The notes below the pieces were generated by a model. That model was not told where the DNA came from. It saw only the letters and a list, made by a program, of their open reading frames with translations, and did no database searches. Positions 57,183 to 64,000 of a stretch of DNA of 64,000 bases are shown in pieces. This DNA is from Geomonas oryzae (GTDB taxonomy: Bacteria > Desulfobacterota > Desulfuromonadia > Geobacterales > Geobacteraceae). The stretch covers positions 806,001 to 870,000 of the forward strand of contig NZ_RAHW01000001.1 in the NCBI RefSeq assembly GCF_004117875.1, written 5' to 3'. Every line of letters begins with the position of its first letter. The first letter of the stretch is position 1. The position numbers and the translations under genes are program-made.

Positions 57183-57391
57183 CGTCGCAGGGGGGCCTTT
57201 CTCGTTGGTGGGTGGAGCGGACAGCACGGTCCGAGCATAGCAAAATCGGGGCCGATTATCCAGCCGGTTGCGCCGCAAACTTTTGTCCCGGACCCCAAAT
57301 AAAAGTAAAGAAAAAAATGGAGCAGCCGAATAGCTCTGTGAAGGTCGGGAAACGGTGTAAGTGCAAACCTTCATTAAGGATTGGTGAGCTT

Positions 57392-57730
57392 ATGAAACAA
57401 GAAGATGTCCTACACTCCGACGTGATCAACTACTTCACCACGGAGTTTGCCGCACTAGAGGAAAGGCTCAAATCGGGGGGGCTTGACGACTACCGGGAGC
57501 GCGTCCTGGTGAGCCGCAAGATCAGCGAGGCGGTGCACCTGCTCTCCCCCTACGTGAGGAGCGATCCGAGGGCGCGTCGCCTGGTAAAGGACGCGGAGGC
57601 GCTCAGGATGGAGCTCCTGTCGGTCCGTTCCATCATCGCGAAACAACTCTTGAAAAAGGAGAAGCAGTCCCTGCTGCAGGCCATCTTCATGCGCAAGAAA
57701 CGGCGCGGCCCCGACGAGCTCGCCGGTTGA
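57392..57730 (+). CDS. hypothetical protein
   Basis: A 112-residue charged helical protein that I do not recognise. Segments such as ALEERLKSGGLDDYRERV and SPYVRSDPRARRLVKDAE suggest a helical bundle; the C-terminus is basic (MRKKRRGP). It is divergent from mfd and precedes tRNA-Ser. ATG 57392 is chosen; an in-frame upstream stretch could extend it by about 30 residues (MEQPNSSVKVGKRCKCK), which is compositionally different. Confidence 0.68.
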   Translation: MKQEDVLHSDVINYFTTEFAALEERLKSGGLDDYRERVLVSRKISEAVHLLSPYVRSDPRARRLVKDAEALRMELLSVRSIIAKQLLKKEKQSLLQAIFMRKKRRGPDELAG

Positions 57731-57853
57731 CCGGAGCGTCCTGGTGCCGGGTCCGGCGCACAGCTTCTGCCGGGGCTGCCGGTGTATTTCGTCCCCATGA
57801 AGAATTCCCTTTACAATTAACTCGGCGTGTATTATATATCTCCTCCTTGTTGT

Positions 57854-57944
57854 GGAGAGATGTCCGAGTGGTTGAAGGAGCACGCCTGGAAAGCGTGTGT
57901 ACGTTAATAGCGTACCGAGGGTTCGAATCCCTCTCTCTCCGCCA
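57854..57944 (+). tRNA. tRNA-Ser (anticodon GGA)
   Basis: Acceptor stem GGAGAGA/TCTCTCC, anticodon loop CTGGAAA with anticodon GGA at 57888-57890, a long class II variable arm (GTGTGTACGTTAATAGCGTAC) quoted in outline, T arm with GGTTCGAATCC, discriminator G and encoded CCA. It reads UCC/UCU codons. Confidence 0.97.
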
Positions 57945-57972
57945 TATTTATTTATACCCATTGCGGATAGAC

Positions 57973-58078
57973 CTGATAGCTGGGTCCCGCGCAACGGAAG
58001 GTTATGAACCCCGTCAGGTCCGGAAGGAAGCAGCGGCAGTAACCGCCCCCGTGTGCCGCGGGGTAGCCCAGCTATCAG
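57973..58078 (+). ncRNA. ffs: signal recognition particle RNA, small bacterial type
   Basis: The outer helix CTGATAGCTGGGT/ACCCAGCTATCAG closes the molecule, and the universally conserved SRP domain IV core GTCAGGTCCGGAAGGAAGCAGC (quoted in part: CAGGTCCGGAAGGAAGCAGC) is in the middle. At about 106 nt it is the 4.5S-like form without an Alu domain. It binds Ffh for co-translational membrane targeting. It lies just upstream of dnaX, a common position. Confidence 0.95.
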
Positions 58079-58153
58079 CTCTTTCCGCAACCCCCCTGCC
58101 CCCCACGCCCCACGCGAACCATGAACCACTTGTTGCCATAGAGGTACGCCGCC

Positions 58154-59932
58154 TTGTCCTATCTCGTTCTCGCTAGAAAATGGCGCCCCCAGACCTTCAG
58201 CGACCTGGTCGGCCAGGAGCACGTCAGTCAGACCCTGAAAAACGCCATCGACGGCGGCAGGGTGGCCCATGCCTTTCTTTTCACCGGCGCACGCGGCGTC
58301 GGCAAGACCAGTTCCGCGCGCATCCTGGCGAAGGCGCTCAACTGCGAGAGCGGGCTGACCGTCGAGCCGTGCAACAGCTGCACTACCTGCCTCGAGATCA
58401 CCGACGGGAACTCGGTCGACGTCTTCGAGATCGACGGCGCCTCGAACACCGGCGTCGACGACATCCGCGAGCTGCGGGACAACATCAAGTACCTGCCGTC
58501 CCGCTCGCGCTACAAGATCTTCATCATCGACGAAGTGCACATGCTCACCACCAACGCCTTCAACGCGCTGTTGAAGACGCTTGAGGAGCCCCCGCCGCAC
58601 GTCAAGTTCATCTTCGCCACCACCGAACCGCACAAGGTCCCGATCACCATCCTGTCGCGCTGCCAGCGTTTCGACTTCAAGAGGATCGCGCTGCCGCGCA
58701 TCGTCTCGAGGCTGCGCTACATCGTCGACCAGGAGGGGGTGCAGATATCTGACGAGGCACTCGCCGTAGTGGCGCGAAAGGGCGACGGGAGCATGCGCGA
58801 CTCGCTCTCCACGCTCGACCAGGTGCTCGCCTTCTGCGGCGATTCCGTCACCGATGCCGATGTGGCGGCGCTCCTTGGCGTCGTGGACCGGCGTCTCATC
58901 ATGGACGGCTGCCGCGCGGTACTGGACAGCGACGTGAAAGGGGCGCTCGAGATCGTGGCCCAGGTGGATTCTTTCGGCTACAGCATGCGCCAGTTCTGCC
59001 ATGAGCTAATCAACCAGTTCAGGAACATCGCCATTTTGAAGGCGGTGGGCGAGCCGGGAGAGCTTCTGGAGCTTTCCGACGCCGAGCTTGCCGAACTGCG
59101 CGGCTTCGGTGAAAAGAGCGCGCACCAGGATCTGCAGCGACACCTGAGCATCCTGCTGAAGAGCGAGGCCGAGATGGCCCACGCCGGCTTCCCGCGCCTG
59201 ATCCTTGAGTTGGCGCTGATGAAGATGGCGGCGCTGGCGCCGGCGATCCCGGTGCAGGAGCTTCTGCGTCGTTTGGACACCCTGGAGCAGGGAGGCCCCA
59301 TAGCGCCGCGCAGCGATGCCCCGCGCCCGCAGGCCCCTGCGGCACGTCCCGCGCCGCAGCACGCCGCCCCGGCGCGTCCCGCAGCCGCCCCCGTCGCCGC
59401 CGCGTCGGCGTCCCATGCTTCCCAAAACTCCAACGGTTCCCATGCCTCCCATTCAGCCCCGGCAGCCCAGGCTTCACCGGCAGCTGCAGCAACCGGTTTC
59501 GCCGGTGCCGCCACCGCCGATCTCTGGGGCGGTTTCGTCCGTGCAGTGAAGGCGAAGAAACCCATGCTTGGCGGCGCCCTGGAGGAGGTCTACCCGGTGC
59601 GGGTGTCGCAGGGGCACCTGGAGATCGGCTGTCTGCAGGGGAGCTTCCAGCTGACCCGCCTGCAGGACCCCGACCAGATCAACGAGTTGAAGGGGCTTGC
59701 CCAGGCGCACTTCGGGGTGCCGACGCAGGTCAAGGTGGTCGCGCTCAGCGCCCCCCCCTCCGATGCCGCCCCGACCCTTTCGGAAAAAAAAAGCCTTGAA
59801 GATGCCGAGCGAAAGGCAACCCTGAGGCGCGAGGCCGAGGCGCACCCGCTGGTGGCCGCCGCGGTGGAGATGTTCGACGGCGAAATCGCCGAGGTGCAGG
59901 AATTACCGCGAAAAGAAGCGACAAAATCATAA
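58154..59932 (+). CDS. dnaX: DNA polymerase III subunit tau (and possibly gamma)
   Basis: A 592-residue clamp-loader ATPase. Walker A GARGVGKT is at 45-52, zinc ligands are C64, C73, C76 and C79, and the SRC motif is in ILSRCQRFDFKR. After the AAA+ lid and collar domains there is an Ala/Pro/Ser-rich linker (about 380-455) and a C-terminal polymerase-binding region. The start is TTG at 58154 (MSYLVLARKWRPQTF), with AGAGG upstream. A run of nine A at 59784-59792 (codons 544-547) may allow -1 slippage and yield a shorter product. Confidence 0.95.
   Translation: MSYLVLARKWRPQTFSDLVGQEHVSQTLKNAIDGGRVAHAFLFTGARGVGKTSSARILAKALNCESGLTVEPCNSCTTCLEITDGNSVDVFEIDGASNTGVDDIRELRDNIKYLPSRSRYKIFIIDEVHMLTTNAFNALLKTLEEPPPHVKFIFATTEPHKVPITILSRCQRFDFKRIALPRIVSRLRYIVDQEGVQISDEALAVVARKGDGSMRDSLSTLDQVLAFCGDSVTDADVAALLGVVDRRLIMDGCRAVLDSDVKGALEIVAQVDSFGYSMRQFCHELINQFRNIAILKAVGEPGELLELSDAELAELRGFGEKSAHQDLQRHLSILLKSEAEMAHAGFPRLILELALMKMAALAPAIPVQELLRRLDTLEQGGPIAPRSDAPRPQAPAARPAPQHAAPARPAAAPVAAASASHASQNSNGSHASHSAPAAQASPAAAATGFAGAATADLWGGFVRAVKAKKPMLGGALEEVYPVRVSQGHLEIGCLQGSFQLTRLQDPDQINELKGLAQAHFGVPTQVKVVALSAPPSDAAPTLSEKKSLEDAERKATLRREAEAHPLVAAAVEMFDGEIAEVQELPRKEATKS
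59784..59792 (+). promoter_or_regulatory. A9 slippery run in dnaX
   Basis: Nine consecutive A residues follow TCGG. A -1 ribosomal shift on A-AAA-AAA, or a transcript with one extra A, would read AAG CCT TGA and stop at 59799, giving a product of about 548 residues instead of 592. Confidence 0.5.
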
Positions 59933-59981
59933 CGATGTTCCGCGGTACGCTGCGACAATAAAAGATAAATTGGAGGATAAG

Positions 59982-60296
59982 ATGTCTAAAGGTTTGGCGC
60001 AGATCATGAAACAAGCGCAGATGATGCAGCAGAAGATGGGGAAGCTGCAGGAAGAGGCGGCGGAGCGCACCGCCGAAGTGACCACCGGTGGCGGTGCCGT
60101 AACGGTGGTTGTTAACGGCAAGAATCAGGTGCTTTCCCTGGTTATCAAGAAAGAAGCGGTCGACCCGGAAGACGTAGAGATGCTGCAGGACCTGGTGATG
60201 ACCGCCGTCAACGAGGCGCTCAAGAAGGTGCACCAGGCGATGGCGGAGGAGATGAGCAAGATCACCGGCGGCCTGAGCATTCCGGGACTGTTCTAG
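59982..60296 (+). CDS. YbaB/EbfC nucleoid-associated protein
   Basis: A 104-residue DNA-binding dimer protein. The family core (MKQAQMMQQKMGKLQEEAA, VTVVVNGKNQVLSLVIKKE, LVMTAVNEALKKV; each in part) is clear, with a long N-terminal helix. GGAGGA lies 5 bases before the ATG at 59982. It sits between dnaX and recR in the widely conserved dnaX-ybaB-recR order. Confidence 0.95.
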   Translation: MSKGLAQIMKQAQMMQQKMGKLQEEAAERTAEVTTGGGAVTVVVNGKNQVLSLVIKKEAVDPEDVEMLQDLVMTAVNEALKKVHQAMAEEMSKITGGLSIPGLF

Positions 60297-60437
60297 GTAC
60301 TTGGCGCCCGCGCGGCGCCTGACGCAAGGGAGAGGGTGTATGCCGGTTGGTGTGCACCCTCTAATTATAAAAATCTACGATCAAATTTTTTTTGGTAAAA
60401 ATAACCAGTAAAAACTTGTTTTATCCGTGGTGGGAAT

Positions 60438-61031
60438 ATGCTACATTTTTCGGGCTCGCTGACCAGGCTGGTGGGAGAATTGAAGAAACTGCCTGGCGTC
60501 GGTGAAAAAAGTGCCTTGCGGCTCGCGTTTCATCTGCTTAAATATCCCGGCAATATCGAGGCGTTAGCCGAGAGCCTCATGCAGGTGAAGGAAAGGGTCC
60601 GTTTTTGTTCCGTCTGTTTTGCCATCACCGAGGACGATCCCTGCTGGATCTGCTCCGGTGAGCGGGACGCCGCCACGCTCTGCGTGGTGGAGGAGCCGCA
60701 GGACCTGCTCGCACTGGAGAGAAGCCGCGCCTTTCGCGGTCGTTACCACGTGCTGCAGGGTGCTCTTTCACCGTTAAACGGCGTTACACCGCGTGACCTC
60801 AGGATCGCAGAGCTTATGCAGCGGCTTGAGGGGGGCGAGGTAAGGGAGGTGCTGATCGCCACCAACTTCAGTGTTGAAGGGGAGGCGACCGCCCTCTACC
60901 TCACCAGGATGATCAAGCCGTTGGGGATCAAGGTGACGCGTCTGGCGCACGGCATCCCCATCGGAAGCGATCTGGAATACGTGGATGCGGCGACGGTGCA
61001 GCGGGCGGTGGAGGGACGGTCGGAGCTGTGA
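60438..61031 (+). CDS. recR: recombination mediator RecR
   Basis: A 197-residue RecR: helix-hairpin-helix (LKKLPGVGEKSALRLAFHLL in part), zinc finger C57, C60, C69, C72, a Toprim domain (LCVVEEPQDLLALE) and a C-terminal Walker-B-like part. It loads RecA with RecF/RecO at gaps. A 141-bp gap separates it from the EbfC gene; this gap contains an AT-rich stretch that may carry its own promoter. Confidence 0.97.
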   Translation: MLHFSGSLTRLVGELKKLPGVGEKSALRLAFHLLKYPGNIEALAESLMQVKERVRFCSVCFAITEDDPCWICSGERDAATLCVVEEPQDLLALERSRAFRGRYHVLQGALSPLNGVTPRDLRIAELMQRLEGGEVREVLIATNFSVEGEATALYLTRMIKPLGIKVTRLAHGIPIGSDLEYVDAATVQRAVEGRSEL

Positions 61032-61109
61032 TCCGCCGACCGATGGAAATGTAGAACGATCTTTTACCGTAAAGCCAATGCAAGATTTTCAAACTACAGG
61101 AGGAAATCA

Positions 61110-64000
61110 ATGTCCCGCAGAATGGTAACAATCGACGGTAACACCGCGGCAGCCCACGTGGCACACGCCACCAACGAGGTGATCGCCATCTACCCGATCA
61201 CCCCTTCTTCCGTCATGGGGGAGATCTCGGACGAGAAGAGCGCCCGGGGGGAGAAGAACATCTGGGGGACCGTCCCTTCGGTCGCCGAGATGCAGTCGGA
61301 AGGGGGCGCCGCCGGTGCCGTACACGGCTCGCTGCAGGCGGGCGCACTGACCACCACCTTCACCGCGAGCCAGGGGCTCCTGCTGATGATCCCGAACATG
61401 TTCAAGATCGCCGGCGAGCTCACCTCGACCGTATTCCACATCTCCGCCCGCGCCATCTCCGCGGCCGCGCTCAACATCTTCGGTGACCATTCCGACGTCA
61501 TGTCGGCCCGCTCCACCGGCTGGGGCATGCTCTGTTCCAACAACGTGCAGGAGGTCATGGACTTCGCCCTGATCGCCCAGGCCGCGACCCTCAGGGCCCG
61601 CGTCCCCTTCATGCACTACTTCGACGGCTTCAGGACCTCCCACGAGGTGCAGAAGGTCGAGGAACTCACCTTCGACGACATGAGGGCGATGATCACCCCG
61701 GAGCTGGTCCAGGCGCACCGCGACCGTTGCATGACCCCGGACCGCCCGGTGATGCGCGGCACCGCACAGAACCCGGACGTCTACTTCCAGGGACGCGAGA
61801 CCGTCAACCCCTACTACCCCGCCTGCCTCTCCATCGTGCAGGAGGAGATGGACAAGTTCGCCAAGGTGGCCGGCCGCCAGTACAAGCTCGCCGAGTATGT
61901 CGGTGCCCCGGACGCAGAGCGCGTCATCATCGTGATGGGCTCCGCCGCCGACACCGTCCAGGAGACCATGGCCACCCTGAACGCCGCCGGCGAGAAGGTA
62001 GGTCTTTTGAAGGTCCGCCTCTTCAGGCCGTTCCCGGTCGCCGCCATCGCCGCGGCGCTCCCCGCCTCGGTCAAGAAGATCGCCGTACTCGACCGCACCA
62101 AGGAGCCGGGCTCCCTGGGCGAGCCGCTCTACCTCGACGTCAGGACCGCGATCGGCGAGGCGATGGGCGACGGGCTCACCAACTTCAAGCAGTACCCGAT
62201 CATCGTCGGCGGCCGTTTCGGCCTCGGCTCCAAGGAGTTCACCCCGGGCATGGCCAAGGGGGTCTTTGACAACCTGAAGCTCGACAAGCCGAAGAACCAC
62301 TTCGTGGTCGGCATCATCGAGGACGTGACCAACTCCTCCCTCGAGTACGATCCGAAGTTCGTGAACCCCTCCGCCGGCACCTACGCCGCCATGTTCTACG
62401 GCCTGGGCTCCGACGGCACCGTGGGCGCCAACAAGAACTCCATCAAGATCATCGGCGAGACCACCGACAACAACGTCCAGGCGTACTTCGTGTACGACTC
62501 CAAGAAGGCGGGCTCGGTGACCACCTCGCACCTGCGTTTCGGCAAGAACCCGATCCACGCACCGTACCTGATCGACCAGGCCGACTTCGTCGCCTGCCAC
62601 AACTTCTCCTTCCTCGAGAAGTACGACATGCTGGCGAACGCGAAGGAAGGGGCCACCTTCCTCCTCTGTTCCCCGTTCGAGCACGACAAGGTGTGGGACT
62701 CCATGCCGATCGAGGTGCAGCAGCAGGTGATCGCCAAGAAGCTCAAGTTCTACGTGATCAACGCGATCGAGCTCGCCGAGAAGCTGGGCCTCGGCGCCAG
62801 GATCAACGTGATCATGCAGACCGCGTTCTTCAAGATCTCCAACATCATCCCGCTCGACACCGCCATCACCGCGATCAAGGACGCCATCAAGAAGTCCTAC
62901 GGCAAGTCCGGCGAGAAGGTCGTCGAGATGAACAACAAGGCGGTGGACGCGGCCCTCGAGAACATCTTCGAGGTGCAGGTGCCGGCTACCGCCACGAGCG
63001 CCCTCAGAAAGCCCCCGGTCGTCGGCGCCCACGCCCCCGACTTCGTCCAGAACGTGACCTCGACCATGATCGCGGGCCTGGGCGACCAGCTCCCGGTATC
63101 CAAGATCCCGGCCGACGGCACCTTCCCGACTGCGACCTCGCAGTACGAGAAGCGCAACATCGCCGTCGACATCCCGGTATGGGACGAGGCGCTCTGCATC
63201 CAGTGCGGCATCTGCTCCTTCATCTGCCCGCACGCCTCCATCAGGATGAAGGTCTACGACGCAGACAAGCTCGCCGGCGCACCGGCCACCTTCAAGTCCG
63301 CCGACGCCCGCGGCAACGAGTTCAAGGGGATGAAGTGCTCCGTCCAGGTAGCCCCCGAGGACTGCACCGGCTGCGGTGCCTGCGTGGCGAACTGCCCGGC
63401 GAAGTCCAAGGAGGATCCGAAGCACAAGGCGATCAACATGAAGTTCCAGGCGCCGCTCAGGGCAAGCGAGGCGGCCAACTACGACTTCTTCTTGAACATC
63501 CCCGAGACCGATCCGAGCCTCGTCAAGGTCGAAACCCTGAAGGGGAGCCAGCTGGCGCGTCCGCTCTTCGAGTACTCCGGTGCCTGCGCCGGCTGCGGCG
63601 AGACCCCGTACCTGAAGCTCCTCTCCCAGCTCTTCGGCGACCGCGCGCTCATCGCCAACGCCACCGGCTGCTCCTCGATCTACGGCGGCAACCTCCCGAC
63701 CACCCCGTGGGCGAAGAACGCGGACGGGCGCGGCCCGGCCTGGTCCAACTCGCTCTTCGAGGACAACGCCGAGTTCGGCTTCGGCATGAGGCTCGCCGTC
63801 GACAAGTTCAACCAGGCCGCCCAGGAGCTCCTGGACCAGGTTGCCCTCCCGGCGGAACTGGTAGCACAGATCAAGGGTGCCGACCAGCAGAACCAGGCCG
63901 GCGTCGAGGCGCAGCGCGCACGCGTCGAAGCGCTGAAGCAGGCGCTTGCGGGCAGCAAGGAGCCGGCGGCACAGCAGCTCCTCTCCCTTGCCGACTACCT
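61110..64000 (+). CDS. nifJ: pyruvate:ferredoxin (flavodoxin) oxidoreductase, 5' part
   Basis: The first 963 codons of a single-chain PFOR (family length about 1190), cut by the window edge. Domain I (NTAAAHVAHATNEVIAIYPITPSS) binds the pyruvate and thiamine-diphosphate ring; domains II-IV follow; the ferredoxin-like domain has two [4Fe-4S] motifs, CIQCGICSFICPH from residue 696 and CTGCGACVANCP from 752; domain VI begins with CAGCGETPY near 826, carrying proximal cluster ligands. It splits pyruvate into acetyl-CoA, CO2 and reduced ferredoxin, reversibly. AGGAGG precedes the ATG at 61110. Confidence 0.96.
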   Translation, partial: MSRRMVTIDGNTAAAHVAHATNEVIAIYPITPSSVMGEISDEKSARGEKNIWGTVPSVAEMQSEGGAAGAVHGSLQAGALTTTFTASQGLLLMIPNMFKIAGELTSTVFHISARAISAAALNIFGDHSDVMSARSTGWGMLCSNNVQEVMDFALIAQAATLRARVPFMHYFDGFRTSHEVQKVEELTFDDMRAMITPELVQAHRDRCMTPDRPVMRGTAQNPDVYFQGRETVNPYYPACLSIVQEEMDKFAKVAGRQYKLAEYVGAPDAERVIIVMGSAADTVQETMATLNAAGEKVGLLKVRLFRPFPVAAIAAALPASVKKIAVLDRTKEPGSLGEPLYLDVRTAIGEAMGDGLTNFKQYPIIVGGRFGLGSKEFTPGMAKGVFDNLKLDKPKNHFVVGIIEDVTNSSLEYDPKFVNPSAGTYAAMFYGLGSDGTVGANKNSIKIIGETTDNNVQAYFVYDSKKAGSVTTSHLRFGKNPIHAPYLIDQADFVACHNFSFLEKYDMLANAKEGATFLLCSPFEHDKVWDSMPIEVQQQVIAKKLKFYVINAIELAEKLGLGARINVIMQTAFFKISNIIPLDTAITAIKDAIKKSYGKSGEKVVEMNNKAVDAALENIFEVQVPATATSALRKPPVVGAHAPDFVQNVTSTMIAGLGDQLPVSKIPADGTFPTATSQYEKRNIAVDIPVWDEALCIQCGICSFICPHASIRMKVYDADKLAGAPATFKSADARGNEFKGMKCSVQVAPEDCTGCGACVANCPAKSKEDPKHKAINMKFQAPLRASEAANYDFFLNIPETDPSLVKVETLKGSQLARPLFEYSGACAGCGETPYLKLLSQLFGDRALIANATGCSSIYGGNLPTTPWAKNADGRGPAWSNSLFEDNAEFGFGMRLAVDKFNQAAQELLDQVALPAELVAQIKGADQQNQAGVEAQRARVEALKQALAGSKEPAAQQLLSLADY

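Noticed and set aside
57455-59002. 515-residue minus-strand frame over tRNA-Ser, SRP RNA and dnaX
   Set aside because: It runs through two RNA genes and the dnaX 5' part, which are all convincing on the plus strand.
61107-63425. 772-residue minus-strand open frame opposite the PFOR gene
   Set aside because: Composition is dominated by Gly, Val, Asp, His and Leu as expected from the complement of biased codons; the plus strand encodes an intact PFOR.

Overview
The window is GC-rich, densely coding bacterial DNA and reads as a chromosome segment of a Geobacter-type bacterium (Desulfuromonadota/Geobacteraceae: Geobacter, Geomonas or Citrifermentans). Grounds for this: a small triheme c-type cytochrome, a CxxCH-bearing DUF3365 sensor, a nuo operon with a NuoB-NuoC-NuoD fusion, an F1Fo operon that starts with b'/b subunits and lacks subunits a and c, a single-chain pyruvate:ferredoxin oxidoreductase, c-di-GMP proteins (HD-GYP, PilZ, MshEN) and a selenocysteine peroxiredoxin. 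Genus and species are inferred from gene content, not from a search. Layout. 1-1336: a truncated heme-PAS sensor and the triheme cytochrome, both on the minus strand. 1542-3147: parA-parB. 3643-9582: ATP synthase operon b', b, delta, alpha, gamma, beta, epsilon, closed by a strong terminator. 9812-13699: MATE exporter, membrane-anchored retropepsin-like protein, DMT transporter and a doubtful small ORF. 13703-18947 (minus): chemotaxis operon cheW-cheA-cheR-HDOD-cheB behind a sigma-28-like promoter. 19258-21467: sigma-54 activator and lytic transglycosylase. 21664-23764 (minus): ferritin-like protein, TatD, PilZ. 23894-26815: release factor 3, a second DMT transporter and a Rieske protein. 26932-28665: rplU-rpmA-obgE. 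28876-29811: HD-GYP protein. 29971-44745 (minus): complete complex I operon nuoA-BCD-E-F-G-H-[ankyrin gene]-I-J-K-L-M-N, with hairpin-rich repeats in several internal gaps. 44853-48595: MshEN protein, GreA-type factor with an apparent AUC start, PagL-like outer-membrane protein, an unknown protein and the Sec peroxiredoxin. 48731-53651: HExxH membrane protein, protoporphyrinogen-oxidase-like flavoprotein divergent from a CbpA-like DnaJ protein, and two PpiC/SurA-type foldases. 53709-57182: mfd. 57392-64000: small unknown gene, tRNA-Ser(GGA), SRP RNA, dnaX-ybaB-recR and the 5' part of the pyruvate:ferredoxin oxidoreductase gene. How it works together: energy conservation dominates. PFOR yields acetyl-CoA and reduced ferredoxin, complex I couples NADH oxidation to ion pumping, and the F1Fo enzyme uses the gradient. 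The chemotaxis, sigma-54 and c-di-GMP genes form a sensory block. dnaX, recR, mfd, tatD and parAB are genome upkeep. Most informative oddities: an in-frame UGA in the peroxiredoxin at the expected cysteine, an A9 run in dnaX whose -1 frame stops two codons later, a missing AUG/GUG/UUG in the GreA-type gene, an ankyrin gene inside the nuo operon, CRP/FNR-type palindromes before the cytochrome and atp genes, and 9-bp tandem repeats in three intergenic regions.
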